The translations under genes and the position numbers were made by a program. A stretch of DNA of 64,000 nucleotides from an uncultured bacterium. GTDB lineage: Bacteria > Cyanobacteriota > Vampirovibrionia > Gastranaerophilales > Gastranaerophilaceae. Shown piece after piece: positions 32,277 through 41,007 of this stretch; the stretch's first letter is position 1, and every line of letters starts with the position of its first letter. The notes beneath the pieces were generated by a model, which did no database searches, had not been told where the DNA came from, and saw only the letters and a program-made list of their open reading frames with translations. The DNA is taken from NCBI GenBank assembly GCA_949035555.1, contig CAROLD010000005.1:1-64000 (forward strand). Reading direction: 5' to 3'.

Positions 32277-32858
32277 TTATTTTTTTGTATCTAAAAGTTT
32301 TCTAATTCTGGCAAATCTGTCTAATTCGGCTTGTAATTTGTCCATATCACCAAAGATTGCGTTAGATAATAATACTCTGTTATCATACTTAGGATCAATA
32401 ATAAATACTGTAGGGAAGCCTGTAATGCCTATTTCTCTAACAAGTTTTTCGTATTTTGAATCTTCTACGTTAACTTTAGAAAAGTTATATTCATTTTTAT
32501 ATGTTTCGGATAATTTCAGATAAGTTGGCATGAATTTTATGCAATAATGGCACCAATCAGCGTAGAATAGAACTATTACAGGTTTTTTAGCTGTCATAGC
32601 TTTTTCATAATCCATGCCGATTTTATATTCAGACGGTTTCATTGCCGCTTGTTCTTCTTGTTGTTGAGTAGCTTCCTGCACTTCACCTAAATCCGGTTCT
32701 CCTTCAGTCGGAGCAGTAACTGATGCTTGGAAGTTTTTCATTTGATAATATTCGTAACCGCATACTGAGCAGATAGCCAGAACAAATAATACTGAAGCAA
32801 TAATTGCAATATTTTTTTTATTTAAGTTTTGTAATTTTTCTTTTAAGTTCATACCCAT
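32277..32858 (-). CDS. Membrane-anchored thioredoxin-like protein
   Basis: A 193-aa protein. An N-terminal helix (IAIIASVLFVLAICSVCGYE) anchors a Gln/Glu-rich linker and a thioredoxin domain (about 80-190), probably periplasmic, with the active site ADWCHYC, cis-Pro ITGFPTVFIID, and VNVEDSKYEKLVREIG. The CHYC motif differs from CGPC of classical thioredoxin. It may reduce or exchange disulfides, e.g. in cysteine-rich pilins. SD AGGAGA. Single gene. Confidence 0.82.
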   Translation of the reverse strand: MGMNLKEKLQNLNKKNIAIIASVLFVLAICSVCGYEYYQMKNFQASVTAPTEGEPDLGEVQEATQQQEEQAAMKPSEYKIGMDYEKAMTAKKPVIVLFYADWCHYCIKFMPTYLKLSETYKNEYNFSKVNVEDSKYEKLVREIGITGFPTVFIIDPKYDNRVLLSNAIFGDMDKLQAELDRFARIRKLLDTKK

Positions 32859-33059
32859 TTCTAATCTCCTCTCCTCTTTTTCTTTATTATAGTACGAAAA
32901 TTTCTTTAATCTAAGTTTTTTGCCTTAATGTTTCTTAACATGATGTAACACTTGATATATATTTGGGTATATAAAAAGTATATATAATATCTCGTGTTAC
33001 TTACCCCAAGGCATTAAGAAGTGGATGCCAAATTTGTCATGCAAAACCAGAGGAGTTTA

Positions 33060-33974
33060 ATGTTTATGAGAAGAGAACAGCTAGTCGAAATGAAAATTAC
33101 TGCCCAGTCATCAAATCCGGCAAAAAAAGATGTAGTAGAAGGTCAAAATGACAGTGTATTGACAGCATATCTGAGAGAAATTTCACAGTATCCTCAGTTA
33201 TCAGCCGAAGAAGAAAAAGTTATTGCACAAAAAATTCAAAGCGGAGATTTGGAAGCGAAGCAACAGTTAATACAAGCAAATTTAAAATTAGTTGTTACTA
33301 TTGCAAAAAAAGCAATTCATATGTCAGGTGTACCTATGATTGATTTGATTCAGGAAGGCAATTTGGGGCTTATGATTGCGGCGGAAAAATTTAATTATAA
33401 ATTAGGATACAGGTTTGCTACATATGCAGGCTGGTGGATTAAGCAATCAATGTTCAAAGCCATTTCAGAGCAGTCTCATTGCATGAAAATTCCTGTTTAT
33501 ATTCAGGAAACTCTTTCAAAATTTTCAAAAGTAAAATATCAGATGGAACAAACTGCATCTTCTCAGGTTAAAAACGAAGATGTTGCGAAAAAAATGAATA
33601 TTGCTCCGGACAAAATTGAAATGTTTTTATCGGCATATACAAAAACTATTTCAATAGAAAACGGTTTAGAGCGTAATGACGGTAAAGAATTAAATGTTGC
33701 CGATATTTTAGCTGATGAGCATTCACTGATTAGCGAAAACGTAGAATACCAATCATTGAAAAACGATATTAATAATATAATTTCAACACTTAAAGACAGA
33801 GAAAAAGAAGTTGTAAGAATGCGTTACGGGCTAGATGACACTAACCGTTATACTTTAGAAGAAATTGGAAAGATTTACGGAGTTACAAAAGAATGCATCC
33901 GTCAGACAGAATTAAGAGCATTAAAGAAAATGAAAATGTCAGGTGCGGAACTTTTATCATGTTATATTAATTAA
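33060..33974 (+). CDS. Alternative RNA polymerase sigma factor (sigma-70 family)
   Basis: A 304-aa sigma factor with regions 1.2 to 4: SVLTAYLREISQYPQLSAEE (1.2), NLKLVVTIAKKA and DLIQEGNLGLMIAAEKFN (2.1-2.2), YRFATYAGWWIKQSMFKAI (2.3-2.4), region 3, and KDREKEVVRMRYGL with TLEEIGKIYGVTKECIRQ (4). It is shorter than RpoD, so group 2-like. In region 2.4 the Gln equivalent to E. coli Q437 is kept, but the residue equivalent to T440 seems to be Phe, which may change -10 preference. The start is ATG 33060 with SD GAGGAG. A terminator follows. Confidence 0.88.
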   Translation: MFMRREQLVEMKITAQSSNPAKKDVVEGQNDSVLTAYLREISQYPQLSAEEEKVIAQKIQSGDLEAKQQLIQANLKLVVTIAKKAIHMSGVPMIDLIQEGNLGLMIAAEKFNYKLGYRFATYAGWWIKQSMFKAISEQSHCMKIPVYIQETLSKFSKVKYQMEQTASSQVKNEDVAKKMNIAPDKIEMFLSAYTKTISIENGLERNDGKELNVADILADEHSLISENVEYQSLKNDINNIISTLKDREKEVVRMRYGLDDTNRYTLEEIGKIYGVTKECIRQTELRALKKMKMSGAELLSCYIN

Positions 33975-34008
33975 TTGTTTAATAAAATTTCTCGTGTTTA
34001 TTTATAAT

Positions 34009-34036
34009 TGCCGTAATGTGGAGTTACGGCATTTTT
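34009..34036 (+). terminator. Intrinsic terminator of the sigma factor gene
   Basis: TGCCGTAA, 7-nt loop, TTACGGCA, then TTTTTG, 35 nt after the stop. It ends just at the stop codon of the convergent porin gene at 34038. Confidence 0.82.
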
Positions 34037-34037
34037 G

Positions 34038-35354
34038 TTATAAAAGAATTTGTGTTGCGAGAATAATTTTGTGTCCGTCTTTTGTATTTTGATTATCGCA
34101 GAAAATATAATTCAGCATAAGTTTCAGGGCTTGTCCTTTTATAAACCAATTTATTCCGATAGTATATTCTCTTTTCAAATCGCCGAGTAGATTACGATTA
34201 GGGTCAAATTGATCAATTCTGCCTATGAGCTGTAGATGCGGATTGAATTTCCACCCTGCCGTAGCCGATATACCGGCTGCTTTATTTGAACTTATTCCCA
34301 GAGAACCGCTGTATCCGTCTGCAATTGCGGCTTCAAGATTTGTCCATAAATTTTTTCGCTTGTATCCGATATAAAAACTGCCTACACTGTAATCAATTCT
34401 ATTGTGTCCTCCGTTAAAACCTGCACCAATAGAAAGTTTTCCGAGTTTTTTGTCCTGACTGCCGAAGGGTTTTACGTTTACCCAGCCGGCAAATTCAGTT
34501 CCGGGTAATCCGCTTGTAATGTATCTTCCGGAAGATCCAAAACCTAAGTTGTAATCGACGTAATTGTAATTCCCGATTACTTTAACCCCTAAAGCTCTGG
34601 AGTTTCCAAAATTTCTTGCTATTTGTGACCTTGCAACAAATGGAAGTATAAATGTAGAAGCACCGCCTTCTACACCGGTTTGTACTCTCGAGTATCCTGC
34701 AACAATTTGGTGATTTGGAATGCTTGTATTTGTAATGTATGCATCTGCAACAAATCTGTCCAAATAATTTAATCCATCTTTGGGAATTGGATTAGCGCCA
34801 AATTTAAATTTGTAATTAGGATTTCTTAACTGCCCGTAAACTCCGGCTTGAGTCATAAGGTTCTCATATTGGGTTGAGTAGTCGGTTGTAAAAAGTGAAT
34901 TGATTGAACCTCGATATGCTCCATAAGCTTGAATTTTGCTTATCGGACCTTTTTCATATTTAAAAGTAAAATCGTCTTTGTATAGAAATGACGGGATGTC
35001 TGTTCTCGTGATTTTGCTGTGATAAATTTTGCCTAGCCAGGTATTTTCATCAATTACATCATCATTATCTTTATCAAACATTTTAAAGATTTCAAAATCC
35101 GCTTCAGAGTTGTCCATTACAGAATCATCGTCATCATTTGCACCCGAATTGTCTGTTATTGAGTTTATAAATTTTTGTTTAAAGGTTTCTTTTTCTTCAT
35201 CAAAATTAGTACTGTCGGTATTCAGAATAACCTCATTTGTCTGAGCTTGTTCTCGTAAATCGACAGCAGCACCTTCTTTATCAATTTGCGCAAAAACTTT
35301 AGAAGGGGCTGATAATATCATCAAGAGCAGTATTAATTTTAAGATTATTTTCAT
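34038..35354 (-). CDS. Outer-membrane porin-like beta-barrel protein
   Basis: A 438-aa exported protein with Sec signal MKIILKLILLLMILSAP (cut near FAQ). An acidic N-terminal part includes a DKDNDDVID stretch that recalls a calcium loop. From about residue 130 there are alternating amphipathic strands with aromatic edges (KIQAYGAYRGS, NYNYVDYNLGFG, IGAGFNGGHNRIDYSVGSFY), ending in a short strand ILATQILL. I read it as a porin of the phosphate-selective type; the substrate is unknown. A TGTTATAAT stands 8 nt before the ATG, so the leader would be about 2 nt. It is divergent from the decarboxylase gene. Confidence 0.7.
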   Translation of the reverse strand: MKIILKLILLLMILSAPSKVFAQIDKEGAAVDLREQAQTNEVILNTDSTNFDEEKETFKQKFINSITDNSGANDDDDSVMDNSEADFEIFKMFDKDNDDVIDENTWLGKIYHSKITRTDIPSFLYKDDFTFKYEKGPISKIQAYGAYRGSINSLFTTDYSTQYENLMTQAGVYGQLRNPNYKFKFGANPIPKDGLNYLDRFVADAYITNTSIPNHQIVAGYSRVQTGVEGGASTFILPFVARSQIARNFGNSRALGVKVIGNYNYVDYNLGFGSSGRYITSGLPGTEFAGWVNVKPFGSQDKKLGKLSIGAGFNGGHNRIDYSVGSFYIGYKRKNLWTNLEAAIADGYSGSLGISSNKAAGISATAGWKFNPHLQLIGRIDQFDPNRNLLGDLKREYTIGINWFIKGQALKLMLNYIFCDNQNTKDGHKIILATQILL

Positions 35355-35362
35355 ATGTTACA

Positions 35363-35371
35363 ATTATAACA
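35363..35371 (-). promoter_or_regulatory. Extended -10 promoter of the porin-like gene, near-leaderless
   Basis: TGTTATAAT on the minus strand (hexamer 35368-35363) lies 8 nt before the ATG at 35354, leaving a leader of about 1-2 nt. The same 9-mer is the nadD promoter element. Confidence 0.55.
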
Positions 35372-35402
35372 TAAATTTGTGGATTTTATGATTTTTTTAT
35401 TA

Positions 35403-35408
35403 TATATT
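35403..35408 (+). promoter_or_regulatory. -10 element of the decarboxylase gene, predicted leaderless
   Basis: TATATT stands exactly 6 nt before ATG 35415. The surroundings are very AT-rich, so the call is weaker than at aroQ, nadD and 26337. No Shine-Dalgarno is present. Confidence 0.45.
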
Positions 35409-35414
35409 TTTGCT

Positions 35415-36839
35415 ATGCCGAACAAAGTTAAATATAACAAGCAAACAATAATAAAAGCCCCGATTGTTGAAGCTTTAAAAAACGCGTATAACAATCCTAC
35501 TTATCAATTTCATATTCCCGGACATACAAAAGGTTTGGGAACGCTGCCGTCGTTTCGTAATTTAATTGGTAAAAAGGCAATGATGGTTGATACAACGGAC
35601 GAATTTGATAATTTGGGAACCTTAACTCCTGCAACAGGTCCTATTAAAGAAGCTCAGGAGCTTGCGGCAGAAGCATTCGGTGCAAAAAGAACCTTCTTTT
35701 TGTTAAACGGTTCCACTGTTGGAAACCTTGCAATTGCTATGGGGTTGACTAAAAAAGGTCAGAAAGTTATTGTTAATCGTAATTGTCACCGTTCAATTCT
35801 GACAGGATTGATTATTTCAGGAGCTGAACCTTTATGGGTTATTCCTGAAAAATTTAATGACTGGGGAATTTGGGGCAATATTGATGCTAAATCAATAGAG
35901 AAATTGTTAAGCGAAAATGATGATGTTTCTGCCGTATGGATTACAAATCCTACTTATGAAGGCGTTGTTTCGGATATTAAAGCAATTGCAATTATCTGTA
36001 AGAAATATAATGTACCATTAATTGTTGATGAAGCACATGGTTGCCTCTGGAATTTCAATGAAAAACTTCCTGAAACATCTTTAAAACTCGGTGCAGATAT
36101 TGTTGTACATTCTTTACACAAAACCGGCGGAAGTATGAGCCAATCATCAATGCTTCATATTAGCAAAGATTCTCAAATTAATGCAGAAGATGTGGAACGT
36201 TCACTGATGCTGCTGCACACAACGAGCCCGTCTTTGATGCTTCTGGGAAGTTTGGATGCCGCTAGAGCAAACCTCCAAAGTAATAGAGGTCAAAAACAGC
36301 TTGCGCGTGCAATCGCCAATGCCAAATATCTCCGCTCTGAAATAGATAAGATGAAAACTATTCATCAGTTAAAAGCTGATTTTGGTTACAAAACTGACGT
36401 AACAAAAGTTTTTATTAAAGCAGACGGACTTTCTGGAAAAAGACTCGAATCAATTTTAGAAATTGATTTCGGAATTGAGGTTGAAAGTGCTTCGGATGAA
36501 GGTATTCTAATTCTGTGCAATATAGGAAATAAACGTTCTGATTTTGAATATCTTGTGAAAGCCTTAAATAAAATTGATACGCATGTATATAAAGATATTT
36601 ATTATTTGGAAAATAAAAAACATATGCCTATGCTTACTCCAATAATTAAAAAGAACTTACGCGATGCATATTTTTCAGAAAAAGAAATTATTCCAAAAGA
36701 AGAAGCAGTTGGAAGATTATCCGGCGAAGTCGTTGCTGAGTGCCCGCCTGGAATCTCAATATTGCTTCCGGGGGAATTGATTACAGAAGAGCATCTTCCG
36801 TATTTGACAGATTATGAAACAATAGAAGTTATTAAATAG
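35415..36839 (+). CDS. Orn/Lys/Arg decarboxylase (likely arginine decarboxylase)
   Basis: A 474-aa PLP enzyme of fold type I. Motifs: FHIPGHTKGLGTLPSF, the substrate pocket TDEFDNLGTL, FFLLNGSTVGNLA, WITNPTYEGVVSDI, VDEAHG and VHSLHKTGGSMSQSSMLH with the PLP lysine. It matches the short SpeA/CadA-like family of Firmicutes and Cyanobacteria. Arginine is the likely substrate because agmatinase is encoded at 12.5 kb; lysine or ornithine cannot be excluded. I start it at ATG 35415; the longer GTG frame from 35379 would overlap the promoter. It is convergent with the next gene, 3 nt apart. Confidence 0.85.
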   Translation: MPNKVKYNKQTIIKAPIVEALKNAYNNPTYQFHIPGHTKGLGTLPSFRNLIGKKAMMVDTTDEFDNLGTLTPATGPIKEAQELAAEAFGAKRTFFLLNGSTVGNLAIAMGLTKKGQKVIVNRNCHRSILTGLIISGAEPLWVIPEKFNDWGIWGNIDAKSIEKLLSENDDVSAVWITNPTYEGVVSDIKAIAIICKKYNVPLIVDEAHGCLWNFNEKLPETSLKLGADIVVHSLHKTGGSMSQSSMLHISKDSQINAEDVERSLMLLHTTSPSLMLLGSLDAARANLQSNRGQKQLARAIANAKYLRSEIDKMKTIHQLKADFGYKTDVTKVFIKADGLSGKRLESILEIDFGIEVESASDEGILILCNIGNKRSDFEYLVKALNKIDTHVYKDIYYLENKKHMPMLTPIIKKNLRDAYFSEKEIIPKEEAVGRLSGEVVAECPPGISILLPGELITEEHLPYLTDYETIEVIK

Positions 36840-36842
36840 TTA

Positions 36843-38000
36843 TCATAAGCCTGTTTTTTCGTCAAATTTGAAGTAGGTAATCATATTTTGCACAGATTTT
36901 AGTTCATTAAATAAAGTGTTAATGAATTCAGAACTATTTATGCTTTTGTATAAATTCCCGAGTTCAAACAAATCTTTTTTTGTTTGAATTGCTATGATTA
37001 CTTGATTTTTAAAAAATGAACACTTAATATTTTTTTCGCCAAAAGCTGTTTGCAAATTTTTAAGACGATTAATAAAACTTGGTGTTAATGCATATCTGGC
37101 TTCAATCTGGTCTGAAGAATATGCTATAAAATTTTTATTAAATTCCGGGTCTTCTATTTCTACTTTATCAATTCTTTCAGGCGTTGCAGTATACCTTTTT
37201 ACCGCTAAAATGGCAAGGACTATGGCTATAAATGATATTATTGCATAAATTATAGATTCAGGCTTGCTATCTGCGATACACCTTAGAAAGGTATATATAG
37301 GTAAGATTATCATAAATCCATAGGTTAAAAAATCTTGTTTTTTACTTGTATAATCACCCTTTGTAGCCACCAATGTTCTATTTTTGATAGTTTTATTAGT
37401 TTCAAAGCTTAATATAATACCATTAAAAACATAATCTTTTGATTTCGTTCTTGCCAAACACATTTTAGTTTCTTGAATTTTAAATTTTACACCGTTATAT
37501 TTACCGGTAAAACTGTCATCAATTTCTTCTTCGTTATAATATGCAAACAATCCGCTGTTTTTCAATTCTTCTTTTGTAATCACTGCGGAGTGTCGGCACC
37601 AGATTATTTCTCCGAAGTTATTCAATACCTTCTGTAAACAATCTTTTTTTATTTTATTGGTAAAATCTTTTTCTTCTATTCTGGCATGTTTTCCATAAAG
37701 TATTGGAGCAAAAGTCAAGTAAGCAATTGCAATTAACTGAAAAATAAGACTTCCGGCAAATAGATATACATTACTTGAAAGATACTTAAATACAAAATTA
37801 AGTTTAAAAATATAAGCTATAGGTATTATTGAAAAAATTACAAGCATAATAATAAAAATGATTGTAAGTATTTTTTTTAATTTTAAACACGAATTAGCTG
37901 TTTTATAACGAGAGTCTTCAAAATTTTCCAGTATAGGCATTATTTCTTTTTTGTAAAATTTGAAGAATTCAAAATCCTGTTCTGTATATTTTAATTTCAT
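36843..38000 (-). CDS. DUF3137-type membrane protein
   Basis: A 385-aa protein with four hydrophobic segments: about 47-68 (LTIIFIIMLVIFSIIPIAYI), 78-100, 224-240 and 247-265, with charged stretches on either side. The layout, with a middle region KYNGVKFKIQETKM and TFLRCIADS after it, fits the DUF3137 family, of unknown function. No Shine-Dalgarno precedes the ATG; TATAAT/TATTAT elements lie within 10 nt, so this start may also be near-leaderless. It is downstream of a 58-aa gene on the same strand. Confidence 0.6.
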   Translation of the reverse strand: MKLKYTEQDFEFFKFYKKEIMPILENFEDSRYKTANSCLKLKKILTIIFIIMLVIFSIIPIAYIFKLNFVFKYLSSNVYLFAGSLIFQLIAIAYLTFAPILYGKHARIEEKDFTNKIKKDCLQKVLNNFGEIIWCRHSAVITKEELKNSGLFAYYNEEEIDDSFTGKYNGVKFKIQETKMCLARTKSKDYVFNGIILSFETNKTIKNRTLVATKGDYTSKKQDFLTYGFMIILPIYTFLRCIADSKPESIIYAIISFIAIVLAILAVKRYTATPERIDKVEIEDPEFNKNFIAYSSDQIEARYALTPSFINRLKNLQTAFGEKNIKCSFFKNQVIIAIQTKKDLFELGNLYKSINSSEFINTLFNELKSVQNMITYFKFDEKTGL

Positions 38001-38040
38001 AAATTATATAATATATTATTTTTCACCTTTGTGCAATATA

Positions 38041-38063
38041 AAAGACCGCTTTTGACGGTCTTT
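38041..38063. terminator. Hairpin between the 58-aa gene and the DUF3137-like gene
   Basis: AAAGACCG, 7-nt loop, CGGTCTTT. On the minus strand it is followed by a short T-run (TTTTATATT), so it can terminate the 58-aa gene upstream of the DUF3137-like gene. Confidence 0.6.
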
Positions 38064-38134
38064 AAAAATTTTCCTAATTCCTTAAATTATTCTTTCCTTT
38101 TTTGTTCCTATATTCCAACGAGTCGATTGCTTAT

Positions 38135-38311
38135 CTAAGCAATGAAGTTTGTGCCAAACCTGTTAGCTCCGTGAAAGAACGATTGCTTCATAATTTGTGT
38201 TAAAGTCTTTTTGACAAGTCTTTTATCACTTAATTCAACTTCTTTCAGAGCTTTTGAAGTATCTTTATATGCAGATGTTACGGCATCAGAAAATAACAGC
38301 ATAGTAGCCAT
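38135..38311 (-). CDS. Short gene, 58 aa, unknown
   Basis: An ORF MATMLLFSDAVTSAYKDTSK ... RFGTNFIA of 58 aa with a proper SD (GAGAGG, 8 nt before the ATG). The protein is Lys-rich and helical in the middle (KALKEVELSDKRLVKKT). It has no signal. It is divergent from the 463-aa gene at 38528 and followed by a terminator hairpin, which supports a real, separately transcribed gene. Function unknown. Confidence 0.5.
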   Translation of the reverse strand: MATMLLFSDAVTSAYKDTSKALKEVELSDKRLVKKTLTQIMKQSFFHGANRFGTNFIA

Positions 38312-38400
38312 TTGTTTGTCCTCTCTTAATCTTGTTTAAACTAATTTCTTTTTCTTTATTTATCTCTTACATATATATAAAAACTTCACTTAAAAAAATA

Positions 38401-38428
38401 TTGACTTTTTATATTCAATTTATATAAC
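38401..38428 (+). promoter_or_regulatory. Promoter of the 38528 gene
   Basis: TTGACT (38401-38406), 16-nt spacer, TATAAC (38423-38428), about 100 nt upstream of the ATG. The remaining gap to 38528 would be a 5' leader of roughly 90 nt with no obvious structure. Confidence 0.5.
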
Positions 38429-38527
38429 TTTTGTTACATAAGTTTACATTAACCTTAAATTATTAAAGTCTTTGGGAATATATGCCGATAACAAGAATAA
38501 TAAAAGTTATGAAAGGATTTGTCAGCA

Positions 38528-39919
38528 ATGGGATTGTCATCATCACAAGGGCGATTATTATCGATAACTGCAAGATTGACTTCTAATGAATATGAGTCAC
38601 AGCAGATTTCTAACGCCAAAATGAGATTGGCAACTCAGTCTCAGCAGGCAAGTACAGATTATATTACAGCTTTAAATGCAAAACAATTGCAGTATATGAC
38701 ATATGATGCAAAAGGTAATGCTACAACCGAAAGATTAACTGCGGGCGCAATGTATCAATATACCGATATGAAGAATCAGTATGTTATTGAAAATACATCA
38801 GGTCAGGCGCTTATCTCAAGACAGGATGCTTATAATTTTGAACGAGCAAATAATCTTGACGAATTTTTGGAAGCTTACGGTGTTAAAAAACAATGGAAAT
38901 CTACAACACTAGAGGCTAATTATGAAAAATTACAAAGTGAAGATTTTAAGACTAGAAAACAAGCTTGGGATGCTGCAAGAAAACAAGTTGAGAACTCTAT
39001 GTTCAATGCAAATGGTGAAATTGATGCATCAGGCAGTATTAATGCTATGACACAATGGGAGACAGAAAAACTTTCAGCAAGCAAGGCATATTTTGAAGAT
39101 CTTGCAAAATATGAAGATGCTGTTTTAAAATCTAACAATGGCATTGATGTAGATTTGAAACCTTATTTGGATAATGTTTCTAAATCAAAAGCCAGATATA
39201 CTTCCTGTGCCACTTATGATAACTGGTTATCAGCAAGAGCATCTTATGAATTTGCGGGTACTGAATCAAGAGATTACGGTAATGGTATCTCTGAAACTTT
39301 GTATAACTATGATTTTAATAAGGTTTCTGACGTATGTACAAATATGGCTGAATACGATGATGTTGTCGCTGAATTTATGGCTGAAGCAGAAGATTTTGGT
39401 CCAAACTTTGAAGACTTATACACCTATGATGATGCCAAAAAAGCTCAATGGTACACAAATTTATGGTACAGATTGAACGGAGAAGACTCTCAAAAAAGCT
39501 TGCAAGGTAAAAATAAACAAAATTACCAGGAACTGGACAGCAAACTTTTAGCAAGTGATAGCTGGCTTCAGGATGCAATTGTTCAAGGTGTTATTACTAT
39601 TCAGATTGCAAAAAATGAAGATGTTCCAGCTAAATTTGATGCAGCTAATCCATCTTATGTTCAACTTGCAGGTATTCAATGGAATTCTACAATTTTCACA
39701 TCTTGTACCGATATTACCCAAAAAGATGATAATCAAGCCATTGCAAGAGCAGAAGCTGATTATAAACGAAAAACAGAAGAAATTAATGCAAAAGACGAAA
39801 AATATCAAAACAAAATCAAAATGTTAGATACAGAACATACAGCATTGCAAACAGAATACGAATCTGTTCAATCTGCAATGAACAAAAATATTGAAAGATC
39901 ATTCAAAGCATTTTCATAA
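38528..39919 (+). CDS. Unknown protein with flagellin/hook-like N-terminal helix
   Basis: A 463-aa protein starting MGLSSSQGRLLSITARLTSN, then a Gln/Ala-rich helix (EYESQQISNAKMRLATQS). This N-terminus looks like the D0 segments of axial proteins (hook, flagellin) and the C-terminus is again a long coiled coil (DYKRKTEEINAKDEKYQNK). The middle is acidic and aromatic-rich. There is no signal peptide, consistent with an unusual export route or a cytoplasmic role. SD AAAGGA fits ATG 38528 better than an in-frame TTG at 38519. No flagellar genes are in the window. Identification is by resemblance only. Confidence 0.5.
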   Translation: MGLSSSQGRLLSITARLTSNEYESQQISNAKMRLATQSQQASTDYITALNAKQLQYMTYDAKGNATTERLTAGAMYQYTDMKNQYVIENTSGQALISRQDAYNFERANNLDEFLEAYGVKKQWKSTTLEANYEKLQSEDFKTRKQAWDAARKQVENSMFNANGEIDASGSINAMTQWETEKLSASKAYFEDLAKYEDAVLKSNNGIDVDLKPYLDNVSKSKARYTSCATYDNWLSARASYEFAGTESRDYGNGISETLYNYDFNKVSDVCTNMAEYDDVVAEFMAEAEDFGPNFEDLYTYDDAKKAQWYTNLWYRLNGEDSQKSLQGKNKQNYQELDSKLLASDSWLQDAIVQGVITIQIAKNEDVPAKFDAANPSYVQLAGIQWNSTIFTSCTDITQKDDNQAIARAEADYKRKTEEINAKDEKYQNKIKMLDTEHTALQTEYESVQSAMNKNIERSFKAFS

Positions 39920-40011
39920 AATACACAGACTTATAAATTTAATTTTTCCCCTACAATTTTTATTCCCTCCACTTTATAGTATAATCAAATCTGTAAATGG
40001 AGGTTTTTATT

Positions 40012-41007
40012 ATGAAGAGAATAACATTAATCAACGGTGATGGTATTGGTCCTGAAATTTCAGACAGCGTGGTTAAAATTATAAACGCCGCAGGACTTGA
40101 AATTGACTGGGATATTCAAACGGCGGGTTCTGATGTTATAGAAAGTGAGGGTTCTCCTCTTCCTCAGAGAGTTTTAGACTCTGTTAAAGCCAATAAAGTC
40201 GCTCTGAAAGCTCCTGTTACAACTCCAATCGGCAAAGGATTCCGCTCTGTTAATGTTCAGTTAAGAAAAGAATTGGATTTGTTTGCTAATCTTCGGCCTT
40301 GTAAAAATCTTCCGGGGGTGAAAACAAGATTTGATAATGTTAATATCGTTGTCGTTCGTGAAAATACCGAAGATTTGTATGCAGGTGTCGAAGAACAGAT
40401 TGATGCAGATACCGCACACAGTATAAAAATTATTACAAGAAAAGCCTCCGAAAGAATTTGTCGTTTTGCATTTGATTATGCCGTGAAAAATGACAGGCAC
40501 GAAGTTTGTGTTGTGACAAAAGCTAATATTATGAAGTTATCTGACGGATTATTTTTAGAAAGTTTTAGGAATGTGGCAAAGGATTATCCTGAAATTAAAC
40601 AGCGCGAAATTCTGGTGGATAATCTTTGTATGCAGTTAGTTCAGGATCCGACAAGGTTCGATGTTCTTGTATTACCAAATCTTTACGGAGATATCGTTTC
40701 TGACCTTACAGCAGGTCTAATTGGCGGATTGGGGGTTGCTCAGGGGGCAAATATAGGGCTTGATTGTGCTGTTTTTGAACCGGTCCATGGCTCTGCACCT
40801 GATATTAAAGGGCAAAACAAGGCTAACCCGACAGCACTTTTATTATCTGCTGTAGAAATGCTTAAATATATCGGTGAAAAATTTTATGCTGATAAAATAG
40901 AAACTGCGTTGTTTAAAACTCTTTTCGAAGGTTTTAAAACCTCTGATTTGGGCGGAGAATTATCAACAACACAGTTTACTGATAAAATTATTGAAAATTT
41001 AGCTTAA
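40012..41007 (+). CDS. NAD-dependent isocitrate/isopropylmalate dehydrogenase family protein
   Basis: A 331-aa beta-decarboxylating dehydrogenase. Motifs: LINGDGIGPEISDS at the start, SVNVQLRKELDLFANLRPCK (substrate loop), VVRENTEDLYAGVE, KANIMKLSDGLF and LPNLYGDIVSDLTAGLIGGLG, then FEPVHGSAPDIKGQ. The loop sequence and ENTEDLYAG favour NAD-type isocitrate dehydrogenase, while 3-isopropylmalate or homoisocitrate are alternatives. No leuC/leuD neighbours exist, which argues against a leucine role. TATAAT at 39980-39985 and SD GGAGG precede the start. Convergent with dapB, overlapping by 4 nt. Confidence 0.85.
   Translation: MKRITLINGDGIGPEISDSVVKIINAAGLEIDWDIQTAGSDVIESEGSPLPQRVLDSVKANKVALKAPVTTPIGKGFRSVNVQLRKELDLFANLRPCKNLPGVKTRFDNVNIVVVRENTEDLYAGVEEQIDADTAHSIKIITRKASERICRFAFDYAVKNDRHEVCVVTKANIMKLSDGLFLESFRNVAKDYPEIKQREILVDNLCMQLVQDPTRFDVLVLPNLYGDIVSDLTAGLIGGLGVAQGANIGLDCAVFEPVHGSAPDIKGQNKANPTALLLSAVEMLKYIGEKFYADKIETALFKTLFEGFKTSDLGGELSTTQFTDKIIENLA

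Noticed and set aside
22426..34004. A 15-nt match (TCTCGTGTTTATTTA at 33990-34004) to the reverse complement of 22426-22440
   Set aside because: In an AT-rich 64-kb window a 15-mer match by chance is expected several times, so it is not evidence of a repeat or operator.
35029..35244. Ser-rich plus-strand ORF within the porin gene
   Set aside because: Shadow frame of the minus-strand porin-like gene; no ribosome-binding site or homology.
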